The position numbers and the translations under genes were made by a program. From contig JBGATH010000022.1 of NCBI GenBank assembly GCA_044229235.1, positions 1-64,000 on the forward strand: a stretch of DNA of 64,000 nucleotides, written 5' to 3'. Shown here piece after piece: positions 8,679 through 18,434 of the stretch; positions within the stretch are counted from its first letter, which is position 1, and each line of letters starts with the position of its first letter. The stretch comes from UKL13-2 sp044229235 (lineage in GTDB: Bacteria; Pseudomonadota; Gammaproteobacteria; Burkholderiales; Usitatibacteraceae). The notes beneath the pieces were generated by a model, which worked only from the letters and a program-made list of their open reading frames with translations, ran no database searches and was not told the origin of the DNA.

Positions 8679-11600
8679 TTACACCTGATCGTTCGGTAGT
8701 ACATGGTGTCCCGGCTTGGGCATCACCCGGCTCCTGGCCAGCGCGTGCGCATGCACGGCCTCGGCGCGGATTTCTGCTTCGCTGCGCGACTCGCCGAGCT
8801 TGCGTTCCGCGATAACCTTGTAAAACAGCGGCACAAAAAAGATCGCCAAGAACGTTGCGGCCAGCATGCCGCCCATGACGCCGGTACCCACGGAATGCCG
8901 CGCCCCCGCACCCGCCCCTGATGAAAATGCCAGCGGCGCGACGCCGAGAATGAACGCGAGGGACGTCATCAGGATCGGGCGGAAGCGCAGGCGCGCCGCT
9001 TCCATCGCCGCCGCCGATGCGCTCATGCCCTCGGCGGACTTGTAAACCGCGAATTCGACAATAAGGATGGCGTTCTTGGCGGCCAGCCCCAGCAGGGTCA
9101 CCAGACCGATCTGGAAATAGACGTCGTTGGTCAGTTGCGACGGCGTCATTTGTATGCCGACCATGCCTAGCGCCATCGCCAGCAGGGCGCTGCCGTGCGT
9201 GGTGACCCACACAGCGGCCAGCGAACCGAAGATACCGAAAGGCATTGCCAGCAGCACCGACAGCGGCAGCGACCACTTTTCATACTGCGCGGCGAGGATC
9301 AGGAACGCCATCACCGCGGCCAGCACCAGTGCGATGCCCGAGGTCCCCGACGCGCGCTTTTCCTGGAAGGAGGAACCGGTCCAGTCGTAGCTCATGTCGG
9401 ATGGCAGCACCTGTTTGGCGATGCGCTCCATTTCCACGATCGCCTCACCGGACGAGCGGCCCGGCGCCGCCTGGCCGATGAGTTTCACCGCCGGCAGGTT
9501 GTTGAAGCGGTCCAGCGTGTCCGGTCCCGCGGAGTAATCGATCTTCGCAAACGCGGACACCGGCACCATCGCGCCCCGATCGCTCTTGACGAAGATGCGG
9601 CCAATGTCGTCCGGCCGCTTGCGATGCTGACTGTCGGCCGACATCAGCACCTGCCAGGTTCGACCGTATTTGTTGAAGTCGTTCACGTAATAGGTGCCAA
9701 GCGTAGCTGCAAGAGTGTTGAAGGCAGAGTCCAGCGGAATGCCCAGTGCCTTGGCCTTTTCGCGATCAACGTTGACCTTCAACTGCGGCGAGGATGGACG
9801 CCACAGCGTCTGTACACCCGCCAGCACCTTGCTCTGGCCGGCCGCGCCCATGACCCCATACATGGCCTGCGCGAGTTTCTCCGCGCCGCCCTCGCCCTTG
9901 TTCTGCAAGTACACCTCGAAGCCGCTGGTGTTGCCCAGGCCAAAAATCGGCGGCGGCGCAAATGCCAGAACCAGTGCTTCCTTGATGCCGCCGGTCTTCA
10001 TGAAGAACTCGCCGACCAGTGCCTGCACCGGCACCTTGCGATCGTCCCAGTGTTTTTGCGTGATGAACAGCGTGGCGGCGCTGTTTCGATAGCCGCCGCC
10101 GAGGAAGTCAAAGCCGGTGAAGGCCACCACGTCCTCGTTGTTCGGGTTCGACTTGATGGCAGCCACCACTTCCGCCACCACCTTGTCGGTGCGGTCCAGC
10201 GACGCGCCATCGGGCAGGAATACGGCCGCGATGTAGAAGCCCTGGTCCTCATCCGGCACCAGCGAACCCGGCGTGGCTTTCCACAGGCCGGCGGTGATGA
10301 TCACCATGCCGACAAAAAGAATGACGCCGAGTGTGCCGCGCTTGATCATCCACAGCACGCTGTCGGTATAGCGGAAGGTGACGCGATGGAACCAGTCGTT
10401 GAACCAGGTGAAAAATTTTCCCGGGCCGCGATGCGCCTTTTTCAGCACCACCACGCAAAGCGCCGGCGTCATGGTCAGCGCGACGATGCCGGAGATCACC
10501 ACGGCGATCGAGATCGTCACCGCGAATTGGCGATACAGCTCGCCGGTGAGTCCGCCTAGGAAGGCGATCGGCACGAACACCGACACCAGCACCAGCACGA
10601 TGGCGATGACCGGCCCGGTCACTTCGGTCATGGCCTGCAGCGCCGCTTCGCGTGCCGGTAACCCCTCTTCATGCATGATGCGTTCGATGTTTTCCAGCAC
10701 GACGATGGCATCGTCGACCACGATGCCGATGGCCAGCACCATGCCAAACAGCGTGAGGGTATTGATGGAGTATCCAAGCAGCATCAGCCCGGCGAAAGTA
10801 CCGATCAGCGACACCGGCACGGCGGCGAACGGAATCAACGTGGCGCGCCAGTTCTGCAGGAACAGGAACACCACCAGGAACACCAGCGCCATGGCTTCGG
10901 CCAGCGTCTTGACCACTTCGCGGATCGATACCTCGACGAAGCGTGTCGTATCGTAAGGCACGGCATAGGCCAGTCCCTCGGGGAACCGCTCCTTGGCCGT
11001 GGCCAGCGTTTTCTTGACTTCGCCCGCAACGTCCAGGGCATTGGCGCCCGGCTGCAGGAAGATGCCGACCAGTGTGGCGGGCTTGCCGTTGAAGCGGCCC
11101 ATGAAGTCGTAGTCCTTTGAGCCGAGCTCGACGCGCGCAATGTCCTTGAGCCGCAACGAACCGGCGGCCGGATCGGAACGCACGATGATGTTTTCAAATT
11201 CCTCGGGCGTGGACAGGCGGCCCTTGGTGGTGACGGTGTAGACCATGTCCTGCCCGCCGCCGTTGGGTGCCTGGCCGATCTTGCCGGCGGCGAACTGGGC
11301 GTTCTGCTCGTTGAGCGCGCGCGCCACTTCATCCACGGTCACCTTCAGCTGCGTCATGCGGTCGGGCTTTAGCCAGATGCGCATCGCATAGTCCTTGGCA
11401 CCGAAGATCTGCACGTTGGTGGTGCCCGGCACGCGCTTGAGGTTGTCGAGCACGTTCAGCGTCACGTAGTTGGACGTGTAGAGGTCGTTGAAGCGGCCGT
11501 CCGGCGAATAGAACGCGACCACCTGCAGGAACGCGGATGATCCCTTCTCGACGGTCACGCCTTGCCGGCGCACTTCCTGCGGCAGCTTGGCCTCGACCTG

Positions 11601-11939
11601 CTTGACGCGGTTGTTGATGCTTTGCGCGGCCTTGTCGACATCGGTGCCGATTTCGAATGTCACCTGGATGGTGACGATGCCGCTGGAGGTGGACGTGGAA
11701 GACATGTACATCAGGCCTTCCAGGCCGGTCAGTGCGTTTTCGATGGGTGCGGCCACGGTCTGCTCGACCACCTGCGCCGAGGCGCCGGGATAGACCGCAA
11801 TCACCTGCACCACCGGCGGCGAAATCTCCGGGTACTGGGCGATCGGCAATGAACGCATGGAGGCCAGCCCGGCGATGACGATGAAAATCGAGATCACGAA
11901 GGCAAAGATGGGCCTGTCGATGAAGAAGCGGGAGAACAT
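8679..11939 (-). CDS. RND efflux pump inner-membrane subunit (AcrB/MexB/TtgB-type)
   Basis: The 1086-residue protein begins MFSRFFIDRPIFAFVIS and has the HAE1-family layout of 12 membrane segments and two large periplasmic loops. Proton-relay residues are visible: the Asp pair in GIVVDDAIVVLENIER (TM4) and the Lys in LGLAAKNAILIVEFA (TM10). It should export drugs and solvents by proton antiport as a trimer. It sits between the adaptor gene (18 bp upstream) and the channel gene. The C-terminal tail after the last membrane segment is charged and ends in PKPGHHVLPNDQV. Confidence 0.95.
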   Translation of the reverse strand: MFSRFFIDRPIFAFVISIFIVIAGLASMRSLPIAQYPEISPPVVQVIAVYPGASAQVVEQTVAAPIENALTGLEGLMYMSSTSTSSGIVTIQVTFEIGTDVDKAAQSINNRVKQVEAKLPQEVRRQGVTVEKGSSAFLQVVAFYSPDGRFNDLYTSNYVTLNVLDNLKRVPGTTNVQIFGAKDYAMRIWLKPDRMTQLKVTVDEVARALNEQNAQFAAGKIGQAPNGGGQDMVYTVTTKGRLSTPEEFENIIVRSDPAAGSLRLKDIARVELGSKDYDFMGRFNGKPATLVGIFLQPGANALDVAGEVKKTLATAKERFPEGLAYAVPYDTTRFVEVSIREVVKTLAEAMALVFLVVFLFLQNWRATLIPFAAVPVSLIGTFAGLMLLGYSINTLTLFGMVLAIGIVVDDAIVVLENIERIMHEEGLPAREAALQAMTEVTGPVIAIVLVLVSVFVPIAFLGGLTGELYRQFAVTISIAVVISGIVALTMTPALCVVVLKKAHRGPGKFFTWFNDWFHRVTFRYTDSVLWMIKRGTLGVILFVGMVIITAGLWKATPGSLVPDEDQGFYIAAVFLPDGASLDRTDKVVAEVVAAIKSNPNNEDVVAFTGFDFLGGGYRNSAATLFITQKHWDDRKVPVQALVGEFFMKTGGIKEALVLAFAPPPIFGLGNTSGFEVYLQNKGEGGAEKLAQAMYGVMGAAGQSKVLAGVQTLWRPSSPQLKVNVDREKAKALGIPLDSAFNTLAATLGTYYVNDFNKYGRTWQVLMSADSQHRKRPDDIGRIFVKSDRGAMVPVSAFAKIDYSAGPDTLDRFNNLPAVKLIGQAAPGRSSGEAIVEMERIAKQVLPSDMSYDWTGSSFQEKRASGTSGIALVLAAVMAFLILAAQYEKWSLPLSVLLAMPFGIFGSLAAVWVTTHGSALLAMALGMVGIQMTPSQLTNDVYFQIGLVTLLGLAAKNAILIVEFAVYKSAEGMSASAAAMEAARLRFRPILMTSLAFILGVAPLAFSSGAGAGARHSVGTGVMGGMLAATFLAIFFVPLFYKVIAERKLGESRSEAEIRAEAVHAHALARSRVMPKPGHHVLPNDQV

Positions 11940-11957
11940 GGTCTGAGATCCTTTCGC

Positions 11958-13262
11958 TTACTTCTTGGCGTCGGCCGGCGCGGCCGGTTTGGCCGGCGCA
12001 GCTTCAGGAGCCTTCGGCGCGCCCTGCCCGCCCGCAGGCGCCGCCTGCGCCGCGGCAGCCTTGGCGGCTTCTTCCGCTGTCATCGGCACCACCGGCTGGC
12101 CCGGCGCAAAAATACGCGCCATGCCGTCAACGATCACCTGGTCGCCGGCTTTCAAGCCCTGCTGGATGATCCAGCCGTTGGCATCGGCGCCTTCCAGCGT
12201 GACCCATTCACCCGGTACCACCGGACGCGGTTCCGCCGCCGGCTTGCCGTCCTGGCCTTTGCCGACCACATAGACATACTTGCCCATCGGTCCGTCCAGC
12301 ACCGCGCGCTGCGGCACCGCGATGGCGTTGGGACGCGTCGCGCCGGACAGCACCACGCGCACGAACTGACCGGGCGAGAGGCTGCCGTCGGCATTGGGAA
12401 ACAAGGCTCGCGCGGCGTAGGCGCCGGTGTTGGCATCGGCCTTGTAGTCGCTGAAATCGAGCTTGCCCAGCGGCCTGAGCCACTTTCCGTCCGAGGTCTT
12501 GAGCTTGGCGACGTAGCCGGATTTGGGCAGCTTCAGTGTGCCGGCGGCGATTTCGGCTTGCGCCGCATTGCGGTCGCTTTCGGCGATGGAAAAATTGACG
12601 TGCATCGGATCAGTCAGCGCCATGGTGGCCAGCAGGCTGTCGCCTGAGGCATTGGCCAGCGCGCCTTCGACCTTCAGGGCACGGCCGATCACACCGGCGA
12701 TGGGTGCGCGGATGTCGGTGTAGCCGAGGTTGACGCGCGCGGCATCGAGTTGCGCCTGCGCCTGCTTCAGCTGGGCGCGGGAAACATCCAGCGCGGAAGC
12801 GGCGCTGTCCCAGTCCTTCTGGCTAATGGCCTTGGCTTCCAGCAGCGGTTTCAGGCGCGCGTACTCGCGCTCGGCCAGTTTCAGGTTGGCATCGGCCGTG
12901 GCCACGCCCGCTTCCGCCTGCGCAAATGCGGCCACATAGGGTGCGGAATCGAGCTTGAACAAAGGCTGCCCGGCGCGCACCAGCGAGCCTTCCTCATACA
13001 GACGCTTCTCGACAATGCCGTTTACGCGTGCGCGAATTTCCACCTCGCGCGAGCCGTTGGCCTGGCCGACGTATTCGCGCTCCACCGGGACTTCCCGCGG
13101 CGCGATGACCTGGTAGGTGACTTGCGCGGGCGGCATGCCGTGGAAGCCACCGGCCTCGCCACCTTTGCCGCAGGCGGCCAGGGATGCGGCAATCACAACT
13201 GCGGACAGGGCGAGCAACGGGCGGCGCAGAGCGCGAGAGGTGCGGGGAGAAGTGGACAGCAT
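11958..13262 (-). CDS. RND efflux periplasmic adaptor lipoprotein (AcrA/MexA/TtgA-type)
   Basis: The 434-residue membrane-fusion protein has a lipobox (ASLAAC, Cys about 31). A barrel-sandwich/lipoyl half-motif (VEIRARVNGIVEKRLYEEG), a helical hairpin and the second half (YTDIRAPIAGVIGRA) follow. The C-terminal tail is rich in Ala, Pro and Lys. It bridges the pump and the outer-membrane channel. It is the first gene of the three-gene efflux operon and starts 117 bp downstream (minus strand) of the palindromic operator shared with the TetR gene. Confidence 0.93.
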   Translation of the reverse strand: MLSTSPRTSRALRRPLLALSAVVIAASLAACGKGGEAGGFHGMPPAQVTYQVIAPREVPVEREYVGQANGSREVEIRARVNGIVEKRLYEEGSLVRAGQPLFKLDSAPYVAAFAQAEAGVATADANLKLAEREYARLKPLLEAKAISQKDWDSAASALDVSRAQLKQAQAQLDAARVNLGYTDIRAPIAGVIGRALKVEGALANASGDSLLATMALTDPMHVNFSIAESDRNAAQAEIAAGTLKLPKSGYVAKLKTSDGKWLRPLGKLDFSDYKADANTGAYAARALFPNADGSLSPGQFVRVVLSGATRPNAIAVPQRAVLDGPMGKYVYVVGKGQDGKPAAEPRPVVPGEWVTLEGADANGWIIQQGLKAGDQVIVDGMARIFAPGQPVVPMTAEEAAKAAAAQAAPAGGQGAPKAPEAAPAKPAAPADAKK

Positions 13263-13378
13263 GGAGAGATTCCTTTCGGTGAGCGGATCAGCACATGGCT
13301 GCGTGCCGCTTCACGGTTTGACGATTGGCGCCACGACGGGCCGCCAAGGAAAGTTCGATAAATTTTCGGGAAGGACGT

Positions 13379-13407
13379 ATAATACATACATTCGCGCATG
13401 TATGTAA
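13379..13407. promoter_or_regulatory. AcrR/TtgR-like operator overlapping the efflux promoter
   Basis: A perfect inverted repeat TACATACAT-N6-ATGTATGTA spans 13383-13406, nearly identical in its arms to the E. coli AcrR operator. On the minus strand it is bracketed by a good promoter for the adaptor gene: TTACAT (13402-13407), a 17-bp spacer and TATTAT (13379-13384). Repressor bound here would block the polymerase site. The divergent TetR gene probably also responds to it. Confidence 0.85.
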
Positions 13408-13570
13408 GTATTTTTGACTTCGCTTAACAAAAATACGTTGCGGCGCGAAACCGGTCGTTCCGCGCACGCAGGAAGTCGCTTCTCGCGCAGCAGTTCAGCC
13501 GGGAGTCACAGGTATTGGTGAATGCACGCGGCCGGGAGCACATGCCCGCACCGCAGGAGAGAGACCGAAG

Positions 13571-14254
13571 ATGGTACGCAGGACCAAGGAAGAAGCGCAG
13601 GAAACCCGCAACCGCTTGCTCGACACGGCCGAACTCGTGTTCAACGAGCGCGGTGTGTCGCGCACCTCGCTGGCCGAAATTGCCGAGTCCGCCGGCCTCA
13701 CCCGCGGCGCGATCTACTGGCACTTCAAGAACAAGCTCGACCTGTTCAACGCCATGATGGAGCGCGTCACGTTGCCGATGGAAGAAATGACCGAGGGCTT
13801 CGTCGGCGCCGATCCGGACGACCCGCTCGCGACCATCCGCGAGCGCTCCCTTGCCGTGCTCCACGACCTAGGCAGTAACCCGCGCATGCAGCGCGTGTTC
13901 GACATCATGACCCACAAGTGCGAATACGTGGACGACATGGCGCCGTTGCGTGACCGGCACATGGAATGCCGCAGCGAGTGCGTGGGCAACATCGAGGAAA
14001 GCTTTCGCTGCGCCATCCGTCAGGGCGCATTGCCAAAAGACGTTGACCCGCGGCTGGCCGCCATTGGCCTGCATGCGCTGATCGACGGACTGATCATGAA
14101 CTGGCTGCTCGAACCGGCGTACTTTTCATTCGAGCGCGATGCCGCGCCCATGGTAGACACCTACCTGCGCGGGCTCGCGACCGCGCCCGTGAAGGCCGCG
14201 TGCGCACCACGCGCCGTGAAGGCGGCGCCGGTGAAGCAGGCGCGGAAGAAATAG
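13571..14254 (+). CDS. TetR/AcrR-family repressor of the efflux operon
   Basis: The 227-residue protein starts MVRRTKEEAQETRNRLLDTA. Its TetR helix-turn-helix (SRTSLAEIAESAGLTRGAIYWHF) lies at about residues 29-51, and the ligand-binding domain resembles AcrR/TtgR/SmeT (PRLAAIGLHALIDGLIMNWLLEP near the C-terminus). AGGAGAG precedes the ATG. It is divergent from the efflux operon across the palindromic operator. The Lys/Ala-rich tail ends just before a REP-like palindrome that may also act as the transcript end. Confidence 0.92.
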   Translation: MVRRTKEEAQETRNRLLDTAELVFNERGVSRTSLAEIAESAGLTRGAIYWHFKNKLDLFNAMMERVTLPMEEMTEGFVGADPDDPLATIRERSLAVLHDLGSNPRMQRVFDIMTHKCEYVDDMAPLRDRHMECRSECVGNIEESFRCAIRQGALPKDVDPRLAAIGLHALIDGLIMNWLLEPAYFSFERDAAPMVDTYLRGLATAPVKAACAPRAVKAAPVKQARKK

Positions 14255-14321
14255 AAAGTCCATCATTGGCGCGGTGTTGCGGGCAAAAATGCCCCGAACA
14301 CCGCACCAATGCTGGACTTTA
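14255..14321. repeat. REP-like palindrome, copy 2
   Basis: This is a 67-bp imperfect palindrome with arms AAAGTCCATCATTGGCGCGG and CCGCACCAATGCTGGACTTT around GGGCAAAAATGCCCC. It lies directly after the TetR stop codon, between convergent genes, where it could serve as a bidirectional terminator or mRNA 3' stabiliser. Confidence 0.85.
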
Positions 14322-14368
14322 GACTTAGCGTGCTGGCGAGAACCTTGCCGCCGCGATGAGCGTACCGC

Positions 14369-15004
14369 TCAGCAGGCCCACTCCGACAAGCCTTCGACCT
14401 CGTAAAGTTTCTTCCAGCTGGGCCGCGTGCGCATCAGGTCCGCATAGCGCTTCAGCGCCGGCCATTCCGTCACCGGCCGGGGCATGTTTCTTGACCAGCG
14501 CATCAGCATCAGCAGCAACAGGTCGGCACCGCTGAAACGTGCGCCTAACAGGTACGGGCCGTTGGCGCCGAGGTGCGCATCGAGCCGGTCCCAAACCGAC
14601 TCGATTTTTTTCTGCAGCGCGGCGCGTACCGCCGGCGGATGCTCGGCGCTTCCCAGGTCGGGCGGGTAAAACCAGTAACGATAGGTGGCGGCCAGCGAAT
14701 TGCTCAAATACACGATCCACTGGTACCACGCATCGCGTTCGGCTGTGCCTACCGGCGGTGCCAGTTTCGCCTCGGGGTGCCGGTCAGCAAGCATCATGAG
14801 AATCGCCGCCGACTCGGTCATCGCCCGGCCGTCGATCACCAGCGTCGGCACCACGCCTTGCGGGTTCAGCTTCTGATACGCCGCACTGTGCTGTTCATCC
14901 TTGTCAAAATCCACCAGCCGCAGTTCATGCGGTGCGCCGATTTCCAGCAGCGCCAGGTGCACCACCATGCTCGCGGTGGCGGGAGAGTAATAGAGGATGT
15001 ACAC
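14369..15004 (-). CDS. Glutathione S-transferase family protein
   Basis: The 211-residue protein has an N-terminal thioredoxin-fold domain (YILYYSPATASMVVHLALLE, then GVVPTLVIDGRAMTESAAI with the conserved cis-Pro and the glutathione-binding ES). An all-helical C-terminal domain follows (FSGADLLLLMLMRWS). It likely conjugates glutathione to electrophiles; the substrate is not predictable. It is 30 bp downstream of uup on the same strand and may be cotranscribed with it. Confidence 0.88.
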   Translation of the reverse strand: MYILYYSPATASMVVHLALLEIGAPHELRLVDFDKDEQHSAAYQKLNPQGVVPTLVIDGRAMTESAAILMMLADRHPEAKLAPPVGTAERDAWYQWIVYLSNSLAATYRYWFYPPDLGSAEHPPAVRAALQKKIESVWDRLDAHLGANGPYLLGARFSGADLLLLMLMRWSRNMPRPVTEWPALKRYADLMRTRPSWKKLYEVEGLSEWAC

Positions 15005-15036
15005 AGAATCTCCTTTCTTCGTGGATGAACTGACTG

Positions 15037-16935
15037 TCAGTTTTCGACCGCGGACTTGCGCAGCTCCAGTGCTTCCCAGCGCGCGATGGACTGCTCGATC
15101 TCGATCGCCAGCGCATCGAGGCGCATGGACAGCGACTTGGCTTCCAGCGGCGCACTGGCATAAAGCGACGGATCGGCGAGGCGCAGCTGCGCGGCGGCCT
15201 GCTCCTTTTCCAGCGCGTCGATTTTTCCGGGCAGCGATTCGAGTTCACGCACTTCGTTGAAACTGAGTTTCTGCTTGCGCGCCACCGGCTTCGGCGTCGC
15301 CGCCTCAACCGGCTTCCTCTCGATGGCGGCGGGCTCCGGTGCCGCGCTGCGCTGATACAGCCAGTCGTCGTAGCCGCCGGCATATTCCTGCACCCGCCCA
15401 TCGCCTTCAAACACGAATACCTGCGTTACGACATTGTTGAGGAAGGTACGGTCGTGGCTGACCAGCAGGATGGTGCCGGGAAATTCCGGCAACAGCGCTT
15501 CGAGCAATTCCAGCGTTTCAATGTCGAGGTCGTTGGTCGGTTCATCCAGCACCAGCACGTTGGCCGTCTTCGCGAACAGCCGCGCCAGCAGCAGCCGGTT
15601 GCGCTCGCCGCCCGAGAGCGACTTCACTTTCGCCCGGGCGCGTTGCGGCGGGAACAGAAAGTCGCCCAGATAACTGATGATGTGCTTGCGCGTGCCGCCG
15701 ACTTCCACAAACTCGGAGCCGGGGCTGATGACATCGGCCAGCGTGGCTTCATCGTCCAGCGCCTCGCGGAACTGGTCGAAGTAAGCCACTTCCATCTGCG
15801 TGCCGCGCTTGATTTCACCGCTATCGGGCTCCAGTTCGCCGAGGATCAATTTCAGCAGCGTGGACTTGCCGGCGCCATTGGGCCCGATCAGGCCGATGCG
15901 GTCACCGCGCTGCACCACGCCGGTGAAGTTTCGAATCACCACCTTGTCGCCGAATGACTTGCTGACATTGATCAGATCCGCGACGCGCTTGCCGGAGCGC
16001 TCGCCCGCATCGAGCGTGAAGTTGACCTTGCCGACGCGCTCGCGGCGCGCGGCACGTTCGCGGCGCAGCTGCTCCAGACGGCGAACCCGGCCTTCGTTGC
16101 GGGTGCGGCGCGCTTCCACGCCTTTGCGAATCCACACCTCTTCTTCCTTCAGCAGCTTGTCGAAGCGCGCGTTTTCCTGCGCTTCGGCATTGAGCGCCTC
16201 GGCCTTGCGGCGCTGGTACTCACTGAAACTGCCGGGGTAGCTGAACAGCCGGCCGCGGTCCAGTTCGACGATGCGCGTGGATATATTGTCGAGGAACTTC
16301 CGATCGTGACTGATGACCAGCACCGCGCCTGGGTAGGACTTCACCGCCTCTTCCAACCAGGCGATGCCATCAATGTCGAGATGATTGGTCGGCTCATCCA
16401 GCAGCAGCAGTTCGCTTTCGGCCACCAGCGCGCGCACCAGCGCAACCCGTTTTTTCATGCCGCCCGACAGCGCCGATATGTGCAATTCCTCGGCGACACC
16501 GATGCGCTCGACCGCCTGGGTCACGCGCCGTTCCAGTTGCCAACCGTTGCCGGCGTCGAGCTTCGCCTGCCACACCGACATTTCCTCCAGCGCCGCCTCG
16601 TCGCCCTCGGTGGCGCGATGGATGGCCTCGTGATAACCGACCAGATCCTTGGCCGCATCACCCAACCCGCTGGCGATGGCATCGAATACGGTGTCGGCAT
16701 CGGAAAAGTCCGGCTCCTGCGCGACCAGCGCCACCGTCAGCGACGGCGATTTCGAAATCACGCCATCGTCAGCATGTGCCGACCCGGCGAGGATTTTCAG
16801 CAGACTGGACTTGCCGGCGCCGTTGCGGCCGATGAGCGCAATGCGTTCGCCGGGCTCGATGGTGAACTCGACGTGGTCGAGCAAGGCGACGTCGCCATAG
16901 GCGAGACAGATGTCTTTGAGTTGCAGCAGCGGCAT
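15037..16935 (-). CDS. uup: ABC-F family ATPase Uup
   Basis: The 632-residue soluble protein has two ABC ATPase domains: Walker A motifs GRNGAGKSS and GPNGAGKST, signatures LSGGMKKR and LSGGERNR, and Walker B LLLDEPTNHLD and LVLDEPTNDLD. A linker rich in Arg and Glu separates them, and the C-terminus is a predicted coiled coil (LPGKIDALEKEQAAAQLRL). No membrane segments are present. The C-terminal coiled coil separates Uup from EttA. Family members act on ribosomes and in tolerance of transposon excision and DNA damage. Confidence 0.93.
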   Translation of the reverse strand: MPLLQLKDICLAYGDVALLDHVEFTIEPGERIALIGRNGAGKSSLLKILAGSAHADDGVISKSPSLTVALVAQEPDFSDADTVFDAIASGLGDAAKDLVGYHEAIHRATEGDEAALEEMSVWQAKLDAGNGWQLERRVTQAVERIGVAEELHISALSGGMKKRVALVRALVAESELLLLDEPTNHLDIDGIAWLEEAVKSYPGAVLVISHDRKFLDNISTRIVELDRGRLFSYPGSFSEYQRRKAEALNAEAQENARFDKLLKEEEVWIRKGVEARRTRNEGRVRRLEQLRRERAARRERVGKVNFTLDAGERSGKRVADLINVSKSFGDKVVIRNFTGVVQRGDRIGLIGPNGAGKSTLLKLILGELEPDSGEIKRGTQMEVAYFDQFREALDDEATLADVISPGSEFVEVGGTRKHIISYLGDFLFPPQRARAKVKSLSGGERNRLLLARLFAKTANVLVLDEPTNDLDIETLELLEALLPEFPGTILLVSHDRTFLNNVVTQVFVFEGDGRVQEYAGGYDDWLYQRSAAPEPAAIERKPVEAATPKPVARKQKLSFNEVRELESLPGKIDALEKEQAAAQLRLADPSLYASAPLEAKSLSMRLDALAIEIEQSIARWEALELRKSAVEN

Positions 16936-16944
16936 AGGGAAATT

Positions 16945-18192
16945 TCAGTGCGAAGGGAACGGGGCGACGGGCAAGGCGGGAACCACACAAAAGCGCAGCC
17001 AGGCGGTGACCGCGAGGCCGGCGCAGGCGGCGAAAGCATAGGCGACGGTGGCGCCGTGTGCCTGCCACAGCCAGCCCAGCAGTAGCCCCGCCGGTATGGA
17101 GGCGATGCCGACCAGCGCGTAGTACCAGCCGAACAGTGTGCCGCGCGAGCGGGCATCGGCCATGTCGCCGATCACGGCGCGCTCAACGCCCTCGCCCACC
17201 GACATGGCGAAACCAAAGAACAAGGCAGCCGCCCACAGGCCGCCGAGATTGGTCGCGAAGCAGAAGCCGAGCATCGCCAGGCTGTGCAAGGTCCAGCCCG
17301 GCACCAGCAGCGAAAAACGGCCATGTTTGTCTGCCCAGGCTCCGGCGGCGTAGTTGGCGAATATCTTCACGAAATTCAGCGCGGACCACAGCAGCAGTGC
17401 GTGTACCGTGGACGCACCGAGTTCATGCGCGCGCAGCACGATGAATACTTCCGCCGTGCGCGCGAAGGTGAACATCATCACGGTCAGCAGGTAGCCGCGC
17501 GCGTGCGGCGGCACGTCGCGCCAGCGGAATGAAACGGCCAGCGTGACCGGCACCGGCGGCTTGGCTTTCTCTTTCACGCCAAACGCAAACAACGCCACAC
17601 ACAGCAGACCGGGTATGGCGGAGATCAGCAGCACGTCCTTGAGGTTGTCCGAATACACGGTGATGACCAGCGCCCCCAGCAACGCGCCGCCCATGGCACC
17701 GAGATTGTCGAACGCGCGATGGATGCCGAAGGCGCGCGCCAGCATGCTCTTGGGCGCAATATCGACGATGAGTGCATCGCGCGGCGCATTGCGCAGGCCT
17801 TTGCCGACCCGATCCATGGCTCGGATCACCACCACCTGCCACCACACCACCGCGAAGCCCAGCAACGGTCGCACCGCATTGGAAACCAGATAGCCGCTGA
17901 CCGCCAACGGCTTGCGACGGCCGCCGCGCGCATCGGAGAAGCGGCCCGCCCAGATCTGCATCACGCAAGCCACCGCGTTGGCCAGACCTTCGACGAGGCC
18001 GAGCACCACCGGGCCGCTGACCAGCACCGTGGCCAGCAGGATCGGGATCAGCGGAGTGACCATTTCGGTCGCGATGTCGTTCAGCATGCTGACCATGCCG
18101 ATGACATAAACGGTCCAGGGCATGCGCACGCGACTGCCACCGCTCCCCGTCTCGTCAAGCCTGGATTCGGCTGGTGGGGCTGGGTTGGGCAT
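16945..18192 (-). CDS. MFS transporter
   Basis: The 415-residue protein has about 12 hydrophobic segments and the MFS loop signature between TM2 and TM3 (AGRFSDARGGRRKPL). A second MFS-like region is YAAGAWADKHGRF. After an N-terminal Pro/Ser/Gly stretch it starts TVYVIGMVSMLNDIATEMVTPLIPI, a segment typical of a group of uncharacterised multidrug-like MFS proteins. It is 9 bp upstream of uup on the same strand. The substrate is unknown. Confidence 0.85.
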   Translation of the reverse strand: MPNPAPPAESRLDETGSGGSRVRMPWTVYVIGMVSMLNDIATEMVTPLIPILLATVLVSGPVVLGLVEGLANAVACVMQIWAGRFSDARGGRRKPLAVSGYLVSNAVRPLLGFAVVWWQVVVIRAMDRVGKGLRNAPRDALIVDIAPKSMLARAFGIHRAFDNLGAMGGALLGALVITVYSDNLKDVLLISAIPGLLCVALFAFGVKEKAKPPVPVTLAVSFRWRDVPPHARGYLLTVMMFTFARTAEVFIVLRAHELGASTVHALLLWSALNFVKIFANYAAGAWADKHGRFSLLVPGWTLHSLAMLGFCFATNLGGLWAAALFFGFAMSVGEGVERAVIGDMADARSRGTLFGWYYALVGIASIPAGLLLGWLWQAHGATVAYAFAACAGLAVTAWLRFCVVPALPVAPFPSH

Positions 18193-18255
18193 GCGCGAAG
18201 TTTACGCGTAAAATCGGCCCGTCTCGGTGCGCAGCAGGTGCGCAACGACCAGTCC

Positions 18256-18331
18256 GCCCTCGTAGCTCAGTGGATAGAGCATCCCCCTCCTAAGGGGAGG
18301 GTCACACGTTCGATTCGTGTCGAGGGCGCCA
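18256..18331 (+). tRNA. tRNA-Arg (anticodon CCT)
   Basis: The cloverleaf folds fully. Acceptor GCCCTCG pairs with CGAGGGC, D-stem GCTC with GAGC, anticodon stem TCCCC with GGGGA around loop CTCCTAA (anticodon CCT, reads AGG), and T-stem ACACG with CGTGT around TTCGATT. Discriminator G and an encoded CCA follow. A dispersed palindrome starts 37 bp downstream, and a decayed copy of the 3' half is found near 28.4 kb. Confidence 0.97.
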
Positions 18332-18367
18332 ACCTTTTTCTGGTCGATTTTTCCAGGCCCACATGCC

Positions 18368-18434
18368 AAAACCCCAGCATTGGCGGGGTTCCCAGGCCAT
18401 TTATGCTCCGAAAGGCCCGCCAGTTCTGGGGTTT
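18368..18434. repeat. REP-like palindrome, copy 3 (diverged)
   Basis: The arms AAACCCCAGCATTGGCGGGG and GGCCCGCCAGTTCTGGGGTTT surround CAGGCCATTTATGCTCCG. It is more diverged than other copies. It follows tRNA-Arg and shares its flank (ACATGCCAAAA) with copy 4. The region from 18435 to 18580 shows no further gene. Confidence 0.75.

Noticed and set aside
9195..10559. Plus-strand 454-codon open frame opposite the RND pump
   Set aside because: It is a shadow of the pump gene with basic, repetitive composition and no ribosome-binding site or domain.
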